From Leminorella grimontii ATCC 33999 = DSM 5078 (GTDB lineage Bacteria; Pseudomonadota; Gammaproteobacteria; Enterobacterales; Enterobacteriaceae), in NCBI RefSeq assembly GCF_000439085.1, contig NZ_AUUA01000003.1, positions 62,001-126,000 on the forward strand: DNA of 64,000 bases, given 5' to 3'. Shown one piece after another: positions 26,576 through 35,601 of this stretch. The position numbers and the translations under genes are program-made. Each line of letters opens with the position of its first letter. Position 1 is the first letter of the stretch. The notes beneath the pieces were generated by a model that saw nothing but the letters and a program-made list of their open reading frames with translations, made no database searches and was not told the DNA's origin.

Positions 26576-27151
26576 TTACTGCGATTGCCACACCATTTTG
26601 CCAATGGTCCAGGTCTTCAGCTTGTCATCGGGGGGGATGATGCTCTTTGAACCCATCCACTCTCCGCTAAACACGTAGGAGATGTGGCTACTTTCCTGTG
26701 AGCGGCAAATCACGTTGCCGCTGTCGTCTTCCGCCACCTGGCAGACGCCGAACGCTTTACTGTAGAGATCGGCAAACGGCGTACCGACCGCGGTTCCCTT
26801 AGGCGTTTTTACCGCCTTATCCATCACGTCAATGCGCGATACGCGATTGTTGGCGTCGCCGTGAATAACCAACTCGACCTTCTCTCCGTTCAGCGCCTCG
26901 TAATAGGAAACCATCTGACCGTTCTCAATTCCCATCCCCTTGCGCAGGCGATAGTCGCCGTCCAGCGCTTTATCCAGCGTGGCTTCGTCAAGCGCGGTCG
27001 ACGCGGTAATATTGTTTAACCCGCTATCGCTGAGCGTCAAATCGCTGCCAAACCAGCTAAACGGAGAGAGGCTGGACCAGGACATCTGGCTAACCGTAGA
27101 GCACCCTGCCAGAGAAAAACAGGCTAAAAGTAAAACTGAGCGAATCTTCAT
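26576..27151 (-). CDS. yfeY: RpoE-regulated lipoprotein YfeY
   Basis: 191 aa, the length of E. coli YfeY. Lipobox FSLAGC with the modified cysteine at residue 17, Ser at +2, so outer-membrane sorting is expected. Family knowledge: expression depends on sigma E in E. coli, function unknown. I start at MKIRSVLLLACF, eight codons inside the longest frame. It lies between ypeA and yfeX, the E. coli order. Confidence 0.9.
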   Translation of the reverse strand: MKIRSVLLLACFSLAGCSTVSQMSWSSLSPFSWFGSDLTLSDSGLNNITASTALDEATLDKALDGDYRLRKGMGIENGQMVSYYEALNGEKVELVIHGDANNRVSRIDVMDKAVKTPKGTAVGTPFADLYSKAFGVCQVAEDDSGNVICRSQESSHISYVFSGEWMGSKSIIPPDDKLKTWTIGKMVWQSQ

Positions 27152-27199
27152 CAATAATCCTACTATGTTATTCAATAAGGTACGCTAACCAGAAGCGCC

Positions 27200-27625
27200 C
27201 TAATATTCCCTGTCTTCGATAAGACGTTTGCCGACGCAAACCGCCTCCTGAACCTCGTATCCCAGCTTTTCGTACATGCTGACCAGCGCGTCGTTCTCCT
27301 CGCGCACCATCAAATGCAGCTTGGGGCAGCCCAAAGCAATCAGCTTCTTTTCCAGCCGGCTTAGCAGCGCGTTGGCAATGCCGCGGCCCCGGTAGTCCGG
27401 GTGAACGCCGAGGTAATAAGCCGAGCCCCGATGGCCGTCGTAGCCGCCCATGACCGTACCGACCATCTCTCCTCCGACCTCGGCAACCAGAAACAGTTCC
27501 GGAGAATGATGCTGTTTACGCTCAATGTCGGTCTCAGGATCGTTCCACGGGCGAAGCAGGTCGCAGCGCTCCCAAAGTGTGATAACGTCTTCAAAATCAT
27601 CTTGTCTGTAAATACGGATTTCCAT
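27200..27625 (-). CDS. ypeA: GNAT-family acetyltransferase YpeA
   Basis: 141 aa GNAT fold protein. The acetyl-CoA-binding motif A is [21 protein letters not shown]. The N-terminus [23 protein letters not shown] matches E. coli YpeA. Its natural acceptor is unknown. E. coli has amiA-hemF divergent from ypeA at this point; here the 230 bp upstream hold no gene and lead to yaiI instead, so the synteny breaks here. Confidence 0.93.
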   Translation of the reverse strand: MEIRIYRQDDFEDVITLWERCDLLRPWNDPETDIERKQHHSPELFLVAEVGGEMVGTVMGGYDGHRGSAYYLGVHPDYRGRGIANALLSRLEKKLIALGCPKLHLMVREENDALVSMYEKLGYEVQEAVCVGKRLIEDREY

Positions 27626-27856
27626 GATTCCACCGCGCTTTCAGTTGTTGCCCTCGATTATGATAAGTTTAGCGCCAAGCGCAAGGAAGATTTCGCACCG
27701 CTATTGACGTTCACGAGAATAACGTCAGAATCTTCACTGACCTTTACGATATGGTCTGGAAGCAATGCCTATAGCTTTAAGCTGCGCGACGCCTGCTAGC
27801 ATATGCCCGAATCACCCTATGAACCCGAGCCCTGATTGGGCATAAAAGGAAAAAGC

Positions 27857-28303
27857 ATGCAAATCTGGGTCGACGCCGACGCCTGCCCTAACGTGATAAA
27901 AGAGGTGCTGTTTCGCGCCGCCGACCGAGAAAAGGTTCACGTCACGCTGGTTGCCAACCAAAGCATAAAAACGCCGCCCTCGGCCTATATTCGCAGCCTG
28001 CGCGTTGCCGCAGGCTTTGACGTGGCGGACAACGAAATCGTAAAACGAGTGGAGAAAGGCGATCTGGTCATTACCGCCGACATCCCCCTCGCCGCCGAAG
28101 CGATGGGAAAAGGCGCCTCGGCGCTGAACCCTAGAGGCGAACGTTACACCGAAGCCACCATCGCCGAACGCCTGACGATGCGCGACTTTATGGACACCCT
28201 GCGCGCCAGCGGCATCCAAACCGGCGGCCCAAGCACGCTCAGCCAGCGCGACCGTCAGGCGTTTGCCAATGAGTTGAGTAAGTGGTTACAGTCAATCAAG
28301 TAA
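27857..28303 (+). CDS. yaiI: UPF0178 protein YaiI
   Basis: 148 aa, PIN-like DUF188 family. The N-terminal [19 protein letters not shown] and the [13 protein letters not shown] segment supply the conserved acidic residues; the tail [19 protein letters not shown] is typical. Function unknown; a metal-dependent nuclease is suggested by the fold. The ATG I use is preceded by AAAGGAAAAAG. It is not near yaiI's E. coli neighbours, so it has been relocated. Confidence 0.92.
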   Translation: MQIWVDADACPNVIKEVLFRAADREKVHVTLVANQSIKTPPSAYIRSLRVAAGFDVADNEIVKRVEKGDLVITADIPLAAEAMGKGASALNPRGERYTEATIAERLTMRDFMDTLRASGIQTGGPSTLSQRDRQAFANELSKWLQSIK

Positions 28304-28394
28304 CAGAAAACCTACTCGGCAATCGGCTTTACCGCCGATTCCGGGCACTCCAAAGAGCATCCAGACCTGATTTTGGCGTAACGCTATTCTGTTA

Positions 28395-28640
28395 TTAAAG
28401 CGGAACGACCTTCGCCATTATCTTTTGTAAAAGTAAGGCGGGGTCAATCCCTAATAATCGCGCAATATAAGCAAATTCAATAACATCCAACCTTCTCTCA
28501 CCGCTTTCAACCTTGGCAACGAAAGACTGTGGGCGTTTCAACGCCTGAGCCAACCTTTCCTGAGTGATGCCCTTTTGCATCCTCGCCTCACGAAGGCTCT
28601 TTATAACAAGCTGATATTCAGATGAATAGATTGAGGGCAT
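28395..28640 (-). CDS. Small XRE-family transcriptional regulator
   Basis: 81 aa consisting almost wholly of one HTH_3 domain: SLREARMQKGITQERLAQAL with the recognition helix QSFVAKVESGERRLD. A CGGAGT ribosome site precedes the ATG. No partner gene lies beside it, which leaves its target unknown; such small solo regulators are common in remnants of mobile elements, and a decayed Ner-like gene starts just 76 bp away. Confidence 0.85.
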   Translation of the reverse strand: MPSIYSSEYQLVIKSLREARMQKGITQERLAQALKRPQSFVAKVESGERRLDVIEFAYIARLLGIDPALLLQKIMAKVVPL

Positions 28641-28715
28641 GACGATAACTCCGAGATATATCCCAAAACAGGATGATTGGTATTCTAACCAGGTTACGGA
28701 GCTAAAAAAATACAG

Positions 28716-28899
28716 AACTGTTATCTAGCAAACATCGTCGTCGGACTAAACAAAGAAGGGAACAATGCTGGCTAATACGCTACTGCGCCCGTGGCCGAAA
28801 GGCGAAAAGCTTATTGCTGACGCGCTTGAAATCTCGCCGGAAAATATCTGGCCCAGCCGCTATGTTGGTAGGAGAGATAAGCTTCTTTTTGACCGGTAA
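28716..28899 (+). pseudogene. Decayed Ner/Nlp-like DNA-binding protein gene
   Basis: From 28765 an ORF reads MLANTLLRPWPKGEKLIADA then LEISPENIWPSRYV, the C-terminal half of Ner/Nlp (SfsB) regulators. Upstream in another frame (28716-28763) the translation NCYLANIVVGLNKEGN resembles the N-terminal helix of the same family (compare DWHPADIIAALRKKGT as I remember it). About 14 residues with the first helix of the HTH are missing and the frame is broken, so this is a remnant. Ner proteins come from Mu-like phages; this is probably a fossil of such an element. Confidence 0.6.
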
Positions 28900-28911
28900 A
28901 ACACACGCCAT

Positions 28912-28940
28912 AAAAAACCGCAGAACAAGTCTGCGGTTTC
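28912..28940 (-). terminator. Intrinsic terminator downstream of napC
   Basis: Stem AACCGCAG / CTGCGGTT with a 7-base loop, followed on the minus strand by a run of T. It lies about 255 bp after napC, beyond repeat copy B, so the nap transcript would carry the whole repeat in its 3' region. Confidence 0.8.
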
Positions 28941-28989
28941 AGATTAATGATAAATGCCAAATGCCAGAGATAAGTTCTGAACGATTTGA

Positions 28990-29179
28990 GGAGCCAAACG
29001 GCGGGAGAGTCTTCCGTTGGGGTCGACTTGGCGTAAGCCAACGAAGCGCCCCTAGGAAGGCTATGCCCGCCGCGCACCCAAGCCTAATACAAGCGCTTTT
29101 CCGGCCGCGCACGATGGTAATATAAGCAGGCCGGACTTTCGGCCGGAATATCCTCTGAAGCTGATTAGAACAGTTTGTC
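28990..29179 (-). repeat. Dispersed structured repeat, copy B
   Basis: This is the inverted partner of the segment at 21490-21739, 190 bp long and without the 60-base insert of copy A. It begins 17 bp after napC and reads in the same direction as the nap operon. It adds a hairpin absent from copy A, GGCCG AAAGTC CGGCC. There is no coding potential. Together with the terminator and the Ner remnant it fills the 28641-29195 interval. Confidence 0.8.
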
Positions 29180-29195
29180 AGCTTCTACTTGCTTA

Positions 29196-29795
29196 TTAAA
29201 ACCCAGTCTCAATCCCCGTCATATCAGGCAGCTTGTGGGCTATCCCCTTATGGCAGTCGATACAGGTTTTATTCTCCTTGATGGCCATGCTGTGCATCTT
29301 GGCGGCAACGGTCTTCTGCCCGGTAAAGTCCATATAGTCGAAGTTGTGGCAGTTGCGGCACTCCTGGGAGTTGTTGCCCTTCATGCGCTCCCACTCGTTT
29401 TTCGCCATCTGCAGCCGATGCTCATCGAACTTCTGCGGCGTGTCGATAATGCCCATCACCTTGCCGTACAGCTCTTTTGAGGCCTTGATCTTACGCACCA
29501 TCTTCGGCACAAACTCGTGCGGAACGTGGCAGTCGGAACACACGGCGCGAACCCCGGTACGGTTGGTGTAGTGCACGGTATCCATATACTCCTGGTATAC
29601 GTTATCGCGCATTTCGTGACAGCTGATACAAAACTCTTCGCTGTTCATCACTTCCATACTGGTGTTGAAACCGCTGACAAAAACGACGCCGGCGATGAAG
29701 CCTAGCCCTAGCAGCGTACCGATCGCCAAGCGGCTGGGGGTACGAAACCAGCGCCACGCTCGGCGAACGATGCCCGGCTTTTTCTCTTTACTCAT
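29196..29795 (-). CDS. napC: Membrane-anchored tetrahaem c-type cytochrome NapC
   Basis: 199 aa NapC/NirT-family quinol dehydrogenase. One N-terminal membrane helix (about residues 20-42) anchors four CxxCH haem sites: CISCHE, CSDCHV, CRNCHN and CIDCHK. It moves electrons from menaquinol or ubiquinol to NapB-NapA for nitrate reduction. It is the last gene of napFDAGHBC, 12 bp after napB. E. coli has the ccm cytochrome-maturation genes next; here they are absent. Confidence 0.97.
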   Translation of the reverse strand: MSKEKKPGIVRRAWRWFRTPSRLAIGTLLGLGFIAGVVFVSGFNTSMEVMNSEEFCISCHEMRDNVYQEYMDTVHYTNRTGVRAVCSDCHVPHEFVPKMVRKIKASKELYGKVMGIIDTPQKFDEHRLQMAKNEWERMKGNNSQECRNCHNFDYMDFTGQKTVAAKMHSMAIKENKTCIDCHKGIAHKLPDMTGIETGF

Positions 29796-29807
29796 AGCAA
29801 TCCCCGC

Positions 29808-30260
29808 TTATTTACCGTATCCAGGCGCAGGCTGGAACGTGTTGCCGATAATCGGCGCTGCGTCGGCCTGAGGTACGTGACAGGACTGGCAGAAATAGCG
29901 ACGCGGCGCCACGTCGCTGTTGATATGCCCGTTGCTGTCCATAAAGTGCGTCGGACTGATGCGCGGCGCGCCCGTGGTGCGATAGCCCTGAACGCCGTGA
30001 CACTTCAGACAGGTGTTTACTTTCGTCGTTACCTGATAGCCGTCTACGCTGTGCGGAATCATTGGCGGCTGGTTTACATAGTCAAGAGCGATGCGAGGCT
30101 GCTCTTTCGGCGTCGTAATCTGTCCTTCCGCCGTACCCGACACTTCCGGTGACTGAGTTAAATCCACGCCATTATTGGCGGCAAACGCCACGCCGCCGAA
30201 AACCAATACGCCTAGCATAGTCCATAAGGTAACTCGCTTTTTCAAGACGTTACTCTTCAT
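29808..30260 (-). CDS. napB: Dihaem cytochrome c subunit NapB
   Basis: 150 aa periplasmic electron-transfer subunit of the nitrate reductase. A signal peptide ends near GVAFA (about residue 27). Two haem sites are CLKCHG and CQSCHV. It accepts electrons from NapC and reduces NapA. It overlaps the napH stop by 4 bp. Confidence 0.96.
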   Translation of the reverse strand: MKSNVLKKRVTLWTMLGVLVFGGVAFAANNGVDLTQSPEVSGTAEGQITTPKEQPRIALDYVNQPPMIPHSVDGYQVTTKVNTCLKCHGVQGYRTTGAPRISPTHFMDSNGHINSDVAPRRYFCQSCHVPQADAAPIIGNTFQPAPGYGK

Positions 30261-31201
30261 TCCTCTTCTCCCGAACGATGGAATCGTGTTTTTATTTGAA
30301 ATACTTTTTCTGAACAGACATCAATGCAGCGACCACAGGAAATGCACTCTTTGCTCAACACTAAAGGCCCCTCCTGTTTACCGAACAGCGGACCGCGCAG
30401 CACCTGAGGCTCAGGGCAGACGTGGATGCAGTCCATACAGCGGGTGCAGTCTTTACGGTTTTGTGCGCTGACGCGAAGCACGCCCTTGCAGCCGATAGCG
30501 CCATACAGCGCGCCAACCGGACACAGGTGACCACACCAGCCGTGCTCAACCACCAGCAGGTCGAACAGGAAAACCACCACGATAAGCCAGATACTTGCGC
30601 CAAAACCAAACGCCAGGCCGCTCACCAGGCCAGCCGTAGGCGCCTGCCCCAGCCCGTTAATCAACCCTCGCCCGAAGGCGGAAACCGGGTTGACCCACTC
30701 CCATATCAACGTGCCGCTAATGGCGCTACCGACCAGAATGGCCAGAAGAATGCCGTAGCGCAGCGATGAAGGAATGGTCGCGCTGTTGCGAATGCCGGCC
30801 TTGCGTCTAAGCCAGGCGGCCAAATCGGTCACCAGCGCCAGCGGGCACACCCAGCCGCAAAACAGCCGACTGGCGAACAGCGCGTACGCCAAGGCAATAA
30901 TGACGCCGCCAATAACGGCGTACCACTGCGCCCAGCTTTCACCCGGCGTTGGCATATCGGGCAGATAGCCGCTCGCCAGCGTTTGCAGCACCATCAGCGG
31001 ATCGCTGAACGGCACGGCGCCAAGCAGCATGCTTCCGCTGTAGTTGCCGCGCAGGATCCACGCGCCAAACCACGGGCCGGTCAAAAACAGGGCCAGAATC
31101 ACAAGCTGGCTTAGCCGACGCAGAAGCAGGAAGCGATGGCTATACCACCAGCCAAACTTAACGCGCGCCTCTCGGCCCGCAAGCATGGGTGCGTTTGCCA
31201 T
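30257..31201 (-). CDS. napH: Quinol dehydrogenase membrane component NapH
   Basis: 314 aa. About four to five membrane helices are followed by a cytoplasmic tail with two ferredoxin-like clusters, CTRCMDCIHVCP and CISCGRCIDVCS, plus CGWVCP and CGHLCP motifs inside the membrane part, all typical. With NapG it passes electrons from quinol toward NapA. It overlaps napG at its start codon. Confidence 0.95.
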   Translation of the reverse strand: MANAPMLAGREARVKFGWWYSHRFLLLRRLSQLVILALFLTGPWFGAWILRGNYSGSMLLGAVPFSDPLMVLQTLASGYLPDMPTPGESWAQWYAVIGGVIIALAYALFASRLFCGWVCPLALVTDLAAWLRRKAGIRNSATIPSSLRYGILLAILVGSAISGTLIWEWVNPVSAFGRGLINGLGQAPTAGLVSGLAFGFGASIWLIVVVFLFDLLVVEHGWCGHLCPVGALYGAIGCKGVLRVSAQNRKDCTRCMDCIHVCPEPQVLRGPLFGKQEGPLVLSKECISCGRCIDVCSEKVFQIKTRFHRSGEEE

Positions 31202-31953
31202 TATTGCCCTCCTTCCGGTTTACGGGTCGGCAGAGTCAGCGCTTCGGGGATCAGGGACTGACCCGCCTTCTCTTTCTCCACCCATCCAAGCCGGTAGTGA
31301 TGACCCAGTTTGCCCAGCGCAAGCCCCAGCGGCAGCACCTTGATAGCCGCTTCGTCCAGTACGCAGGCCTCTTCGCATTTACCGCACCCAGTGCAGTATT
31401 CGCTGTGGACCGTCGGAATGAACTTGGCGTGCTTCTCGGTACGCGCGTTGTGCTCGTGCTCCAGCGTGATAGCTTTGCCGATCAACGGGCAAACCCGGTG
31501 ACAAACGTCGCAGCGAAGCCCCTGCCAGTTGAGGCAGTTTTCGTGATCGAGCAGGACCGCCAGCCCCATACGGGACTTATCAATGTCTGTTAACTGAGGA
31601 TCGAGAGCGCCGCTCGGGCAGGCCTTAACGCACGGAATGTCGTCGCACATTTCGCAGGGAACCTGCCGCGCGACAAAATAGGGCGTCCCGCTGGAGACCG
31701 GCGACAGGAGCGTCGCCAGCTTCAGCGTGTCATAAGGACAGTCCTGGACGCACTGGCCGCAGCGGATACAGGCGCGGTTAAACGCCTCTTCCGACAGCGC
31801 GCCGGGGGGCCTAAGCGCTACCCCTTCCTTCGCCAGAGACTGCCTTTGAGGGATACTCAACAACAGAGCCAGCCCGGCAAGGCCGCCCGTGCTGCGTACG
31901 ACGTCGCGTAAAAAGCGACGCCGCGCCGGTCCCTTATCCCGTTCATTAGCCAT
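31201..31953 (-). CDS. napG: Periplasmic ferredoxin-type protein NapG
   Basis: 250 aa. The N-terminal [22 protein letters not shown] is a twin-arginine signal, so the folded iron-sulfur protein is exported by Tat. Four [4Fe-4S] sites are visible, for example [12 protein letters not shown] and [12 protein letters not shown]. It partners with NapH. It lies 21 bp after napA. Confidence 0.95.
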   Translation of the reverse strand: MANERDKGPARRRFLRDVVRSTGGLAGLALLLSIPQRQSLAKEGVALRPPGALSEEAFNRACIRCGQCVQDCPYDTLKLATLLSPVSSGTPYFVARQVPCEMCDDIPCVKACPSGALDPQLTDIDKSRMGLAVLLDHENCLNWQGLRCDVCHRVCPLIGKAITLEHEHNARTEKHAKFIPTVHSEYCTGCGKCEEACVLDEAAIKVLPLGLALGKLGHHYRLGWVEKEKAGQSLIPEALTLPTRKPEGGQ

Positions 31954-31974
31954 TACGATGCGCTCTCTTCCGTC

Positions 31975-34458
31975 TTAAGCTTTAACAACCCTGACTGCAC
32001 ACTTCTTGTAGTCAGTCTCTTTTGACAGAGGATCCGTCGCGTCCAGCGTCAGCACGTTAACCAACTGCGCCGCGTCAAAGAACGCCATGTAAACCAATCC
32101 CTCAGGCACGCGGTTACGGCCGCGCGTCTCGACGATGGTAACAACCTCACCGCGGCGAGACTGCACCTTCACCTTGTCGCCGCGGCGCATGCCGCGCTTC
32201 TGGGCGTCTTTCGGGTGGATAAACAGCACGGATTCAGGGAATGAACGGTGGAGTTCAGGAACGCGGCGCGTCATAGAGCCGGTATGCCAGTGTTCCAGTA
32301 CGCGACCGGTGGACAGCCACAGGTCGAACTCTTCGTCCGGGCTCTCGGCAGGCGGCTCATAAGGCAGCGCAAAGATAACCGCCTTACCGTCCGGCTTGCC
32401 GTAGAAGCGAACGCCTTCGCCCTTCTTGACGTACGGGTCGTAACCTTCGCGATAGCGCCACAGCGTTTCTTTGCCGTCAACGACCGGCCAGCGTAAACCG
32501 CGCGCCTTGTGGTAGTCGTCAAACGCAGCAAGGTCGTGCGCGTGGCCGCGGCCAAAGCCGGCGTACTCTTCGAACAGGCCCTTTTGCAGATAGTAGCCAA
32601 AGTCGTGAGATTCATCGTTCAGCTGATCTTTCGCCAGTTCGTCAAGGCTAAACTTGTTAACCTGACCGTTGGCGAACAGGATTTCATACAGCGTCTTGCC
32701 GCGATATTCAGGGTTCTTCTCCAGCAGCTCCGCCGGCCACACTTCGTCGGTCTTGAAGTACTTAGAGAATTCAACGATTTGCCACAGGTCAGACTTCGCT
32801 TCGCCCGGAGCCTTAATCTGCTGACGCCAGAACTGGCTGCGACGCTCGGCGTTGCCGTAGGCGCCCTCTTTTTCCACCCACATGGCGGTCGGCAGAATCA
32901 GGTCGGCAGACAGGGCGCTGATGGTCGGATACGGATCGGAAACCACCACGAAGTTGCGCGGATCGCGCCAGCCCGGCATGCGGTCTTCGTTGATGTTCGG
33001 ACCGGCCTGCATGTTGTTGGTACACAGGGTCCAGTAGGCGTTCAGCTTGCCGTCTTTCAGCGCGCGGTCTTGCGCCACAGCGTGCAGGCCAAGCGTACCC
33101 AGGATGGTGCCTTCCGGCAGCTTCCACTTCTCTTCGGCAATCTTACGGTGCGCTTCGTTGGTCACAACCATGTCGGCCGGCAGGCGGTGAGCAAAGGTGC
33201 CCACTTCGCGAGCGGTACCACAGGCGGACGGCTGGCCGGTCAGGGAGAACGGGCCGCAGCCAGGAATGGAAATCTTGCCGGTCAGCAGGTGGATGTTGTA
33301 GCACAGGTTATTAGCCCAAACGCCGCGCGTGTGCTGGTTAAAGCCCATGGTCCAGTAGGAGACCACTTTCACGTTCGGATCGGCATACAGCTTGGCCAGC
33401 GCCAGCAGAGAGTCCTTCGGTACGCCGGTCATTTCGGCCGTTTTGTCCAACGTATACTCGGCGACGAACGCCTTGTATTCGTCGAACGTCATCGGCGTGG
33501 AAGCGTCGCTGTTCGGATTCTTGGCCGCTTTTTCCAGCGGATGGGTCGGACGCAGGCCGTAGCCGATGTCCGTCGCGCCGCGGCGAATGTTGACGTGCTT
33601 ATCCAGGAAGTCCTGATTAACCGCGCCGTTTTCGATAATGTAGTTAGCAATATAGTTAAGGATAACCAGGTCGGTCTGAGGCTTGAAGATAATCGGGTTA
33701 TCGGCAAGCTCGAAGCTGCGGTTTTCGAACGTGGACATCACGGCGACTTTCACGTTCGGATTCGACAGGCGGCGATCGGTGATGCGAGACCACAGGATCG
33801 GGTGCATCTCCGCCATGTTGGAGCCCCACAGAACGAAAGCGTCCGCGTGCTCGATGTCGTCGTAACAGCCCATCGGCTCGTCCATGCCGAAGGTGCGCAT
33901 GAAGCCAACCACGGCGCTGGCCATACAGTGGCGCGCGTTCGGGTCGATGTTGTTGGAACGGAAGCCCGCTTTAAACAGCTTGGCGGCCGCGTAGCCTTCC
34001 CAGATGGTGAACTGCCCGGAAGCAAACATGCCGCCGCCGTTAGGCCCCTGGTCTTTAAAGGCTTTCTTATACTTTTCGCTCATTACGGTGAAAGCTTTAT
34101 CCCAGCTGACCGGGGTAAACTCGCCGTTTTTGTCGTACTCGCCGTTTTTCATACGCAGCAGCGGCTGAGTCAAACGGTCCTTTCCGTACATGATCTTGGG
34201 CAGGAAGTAGCCTTTGATACAGTTAAGGCCACGGTTAACCGGCGCATCAGGGTCGCCCTGAGAGGCGACCACCCGGCCGTTTTGCGTACCGACCAGAACG
34301 CTGCATCCGGTACCGCAGAAACGGCACGGCGCTTTATCCCATTTAATTGACGAATCTTCCCCGGCCGCAGCCGCGACGGTTGGAATCGTCATTCCTGCGG
34401 CTACCGCGGCGGCGGCGGCTGCATTAGCTTTCATGAAGTCTCGACGACTGAGTTTCAT
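31975..34458 (-). CDS. napA: Periplasmic nitrate reductase catalytic subunit NapA
   Basis: 827 aa, one residue short of E. coli NapA. A Tat signal [19 protein letters not shown] leads into the [4Fe-4S] motif (Cys45, Cys48, Cys52, Cys80) and the molybdenum-ligating cysteine, Cys178 in PNARHCMAS. It binds Mo-bis-MGD and reduces nitrate to nitrite in the periplasm. NapD, encoded just upstream with a 4-bp overlap, binds its signal peptide. A 613-codon open frame on the opposite strand is a by-product of its GC-rich codon use. Confidence 0.98.
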   Translation of the reverse strand: MKLSRRDFMKANAAAAAAVAAGMTIPTVAAAAGEDSSIKWDKAPCRFCGTGCSVLVGTQNGRVVASQGDPDAPVNRGLNCIKGYFLPKIMYGKDRLTQPLLRMKNGEYDKNGEFTPVSWDKAFTVMSEKYKKAFKDQGPNGGGMFASGQFTIWEGYAAAKLFKAGFRSNNIDPNARHCMASAVVGFMRTFGMDEPMGCYDDIEHADAFVLWGSNMAEMHPILWSRITDRRLSNPNVKVAVMSTFENRSFELADNPIIFKPQTDLVILNYIANYIIENGAVNQDFLDKHVNIRRGATDIGYGLRPTHPLEKAAKNPNSDASTPMTFDEYKAFVAEYTLDKTAEMTGVPKDSLLALAKLYADPNVKVVSYWTMGFNQHTRGVWANNLCYNIHLLTGKISIPGCGPFSLTGQPSACGTAREVGTFAHRLPADMVVTNEAHRKIAEEKWKLPEGTILGTLGLHAVAQDRALKDGKLNAYWTLCTNNMQAGPNINEDRMPGWRDPRNFVVVSDPYPTISALSADLILPTAMWVEKEGAYGNAERRSQFWRQQIKAPGEAKSDLWQIVEFSKYFKTDEVWPAELLEKNPEYRGKTLYEILFANGQVNKFSLDELAKDQLNDESHDFGYYLQKGLFEEYAGFGRGHAHDLAAFDDYHKARGLRWPVVDGKETLWRYREGYDPYVKKGEGVRFYGKPDGKAVIFALPYEPPAESPDEEFDLWLSTGRVLEHWHTGSMTRRVPELHRSFPESVLFIHPKDAQKRGMRRGDKVKVQSRRGEVVTIVETRGRNRVPEGLVYMAFFDAAQLVNVLTLDATDPLSKETDYKKCAVRVVKA

Positions 34459-34736
34459 GGCGTATCCTCACCTTGCTCATCTTGCTGGTGGTAAACCAGC
34501 GACACAGCCAGCACGCCCGCTATATCTCGCGCTGACTCAATTTGGGCATATAACGCGTCGGCGTCTTCTGCCTGCATAACTACGATCAGTTTCCCTTCTT
34601 CGTTATTGACCCCGGGGATCTCTGTCCCCGGTAGTGCACACAACGTCTTACTTACTGTTTCAATTGCTTCAGGTCTAACTTGAAAAATTAAACTGCAAAC
34701 GTGCCAACTGCCGTGCTCACTATGCGGTTCCGTCAT
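34455..34736 (-). CDS. napD: NapA signal-peptide-binding chaperone NapD
   Basis: 93 aa ferredoxin-fold chaperone that binds the Tat signal of NapA to delay export until the cofactor is in. The sequences [12 protein letters not shown] and the C-terminal [17 protein letters not shown] are diagnostic. I choose the ATG giving [11 protein letters not shown]; an upstream GTG in frame would give six more residues. It overlaps napF and napA at its ends. Confidence 0.95.
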   Translation of the reverse strand: MTEPHSEHGSWHVCSLIFQVRPEAIETVSKTLCALPGTEIPGVNNEEGKLIVVMQAEDADALYAQIESARDIAGVLAVSLVYHQQDEQGEDTP

Positions 34737-35229
34737 TTTCTTTATCACTCTCACGGGTTGTTATTGCCCCTACCGGGCAGCTTTTCACACACCCTCCGCA
34801 TCCAGTGCAGGCGTCTATATCCAGCTGCGGCTGGGCGATGCCGCCCAGGCGAAGGCGAAACTGAATAGCGTAAGGCTCACAAACGTCCTGACAGCTTCGA
34901 CAGGTAATGCCCTTCATCGTCAGGCATGATTCGTCAATGACGGCAACGCGCCGCCACGGTCGACTTTCGGCCCTTTTAAAGATCGGTTCGGGACAGGCTT
35001 CCGCGCAGCGTCGGCAAAACGTACACTCCGCTCGCTGAAAGTCGAGTTCGGGATAATCGAATCGACCGGCGATAGTAATGACGCCCGTTTCGCAGGCGCT
35101 TACGCAGGCCTGGCAGCGGGTACAGCCGTCGACAAACAGAGAATTTTCCACCGACCAGGGCGGCCTGATTGCGGTGGAGCTATTGCGCCACTGGCCCCGC
35201 AGCAGGTTTCGTCTGGATAACGTCGACAT
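34720..35229 (-). CDS. napF: Ferredoxin-type protein NapF
   Basis: 169 aa cytoplasmic iron-sulfur protein thought to help NapA maturation. Motifs CTRCQACVSACE, CTFCRRCAEACP and CTGCGGCVKSCP plus a third, incomplete-looking CRSCQDVCEP group are visible. The ATG has GAGG five bases upstream, better than the GTG two codons earlier. It is the first gene of the nap operon and lies about 135 bp from the FNR-type site that should control it. Confidence 0.93.
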   Translation of the reverse strand: MSTLSRRNLLRGQWRNSSTAIRPPWSVENSLFVDGCTRCQACVSACETGVITIAGRFDYPELDFQRAECTFCRRCAEACPEPIFKRAESRPWRRVAVIDESCLTMKGITCRSCQDVCEPYAIQFRLRLGGIAQPQLDIDACTGCGGCVKSCPVGAITTRESDKENDGTA

Positions 35230-35340
35230 GCTCACCTCAAACCATCAGGAGAAATTTCTTATCTTTTATTAGCGCTTTTGCCCAATAGAAATAGGCGAGG
35301 TTAAAGTAAACTTTAGGGAGGTATGTGATAATCACTCTTA

Positions 35341-35375
35341 AGGGGTAAATAGCCGTTTCGATTGAGCTAGATCAA
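35341..35375 (-). promoter_or_regulatory. FNR site and NarP-type heptamer upstream of napF
   Basis: The dyad TTGAG CTAG ATCAA at 35362-35375 fits the FNR consensus TTGAT-N4-ATCAA with one change. Nearby, on the minus strand, TACCCCT at 35341-35347 fits the NarL/NarP heptamer, with a weaker inverted partner two bases away. FNR plus NarP control of napF is established in E. coli. The remainder of 35236-35601 is AT-rich and should also hold the divergent narQ promoter. Confidence 0.7.
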
Positions 35376-35601
35376 GCGTTCGCGGATCTTTTAATCAGTT
35401 TTTTGACACAGTCGCGATTTCGCTTCAGCATTTTTTTATCAAACGCGGCAAAATAAACGTCGCTGCCAACAGCTTTTGTTAATTGTTTGTTAATTAAATA
35501 AAAGTAAGGAGAAGACGTTGGTTCTCCCGTGGCCTAAAGTACATAGATAAACATTGCTAATCGTCGAAAGACGATTAAGTTATACCGCAGCCAGAGGAAC
35601 T

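Noticed and set aside
27401-27799. 132-codon plus-strand frame over the start of ypeA
   Set aside because: Half of it is antisense to ypeA, the rest is the ypeA/yaiI intergenic region; composition and lack of ribosome site speak against a gene.
28322-28345. Hairpin AATCGGC/GCCGATT after yaiI as terminator
   Set aside because: No T run follows on the plus strand, so function is uncertain.
32509-34350. 613-codon open frame on the plus strand
   Set aside because: It lies wholly opposite napA, has the His/Arg/Val-rich composition of an antisense shadow and resembles no protein I know.
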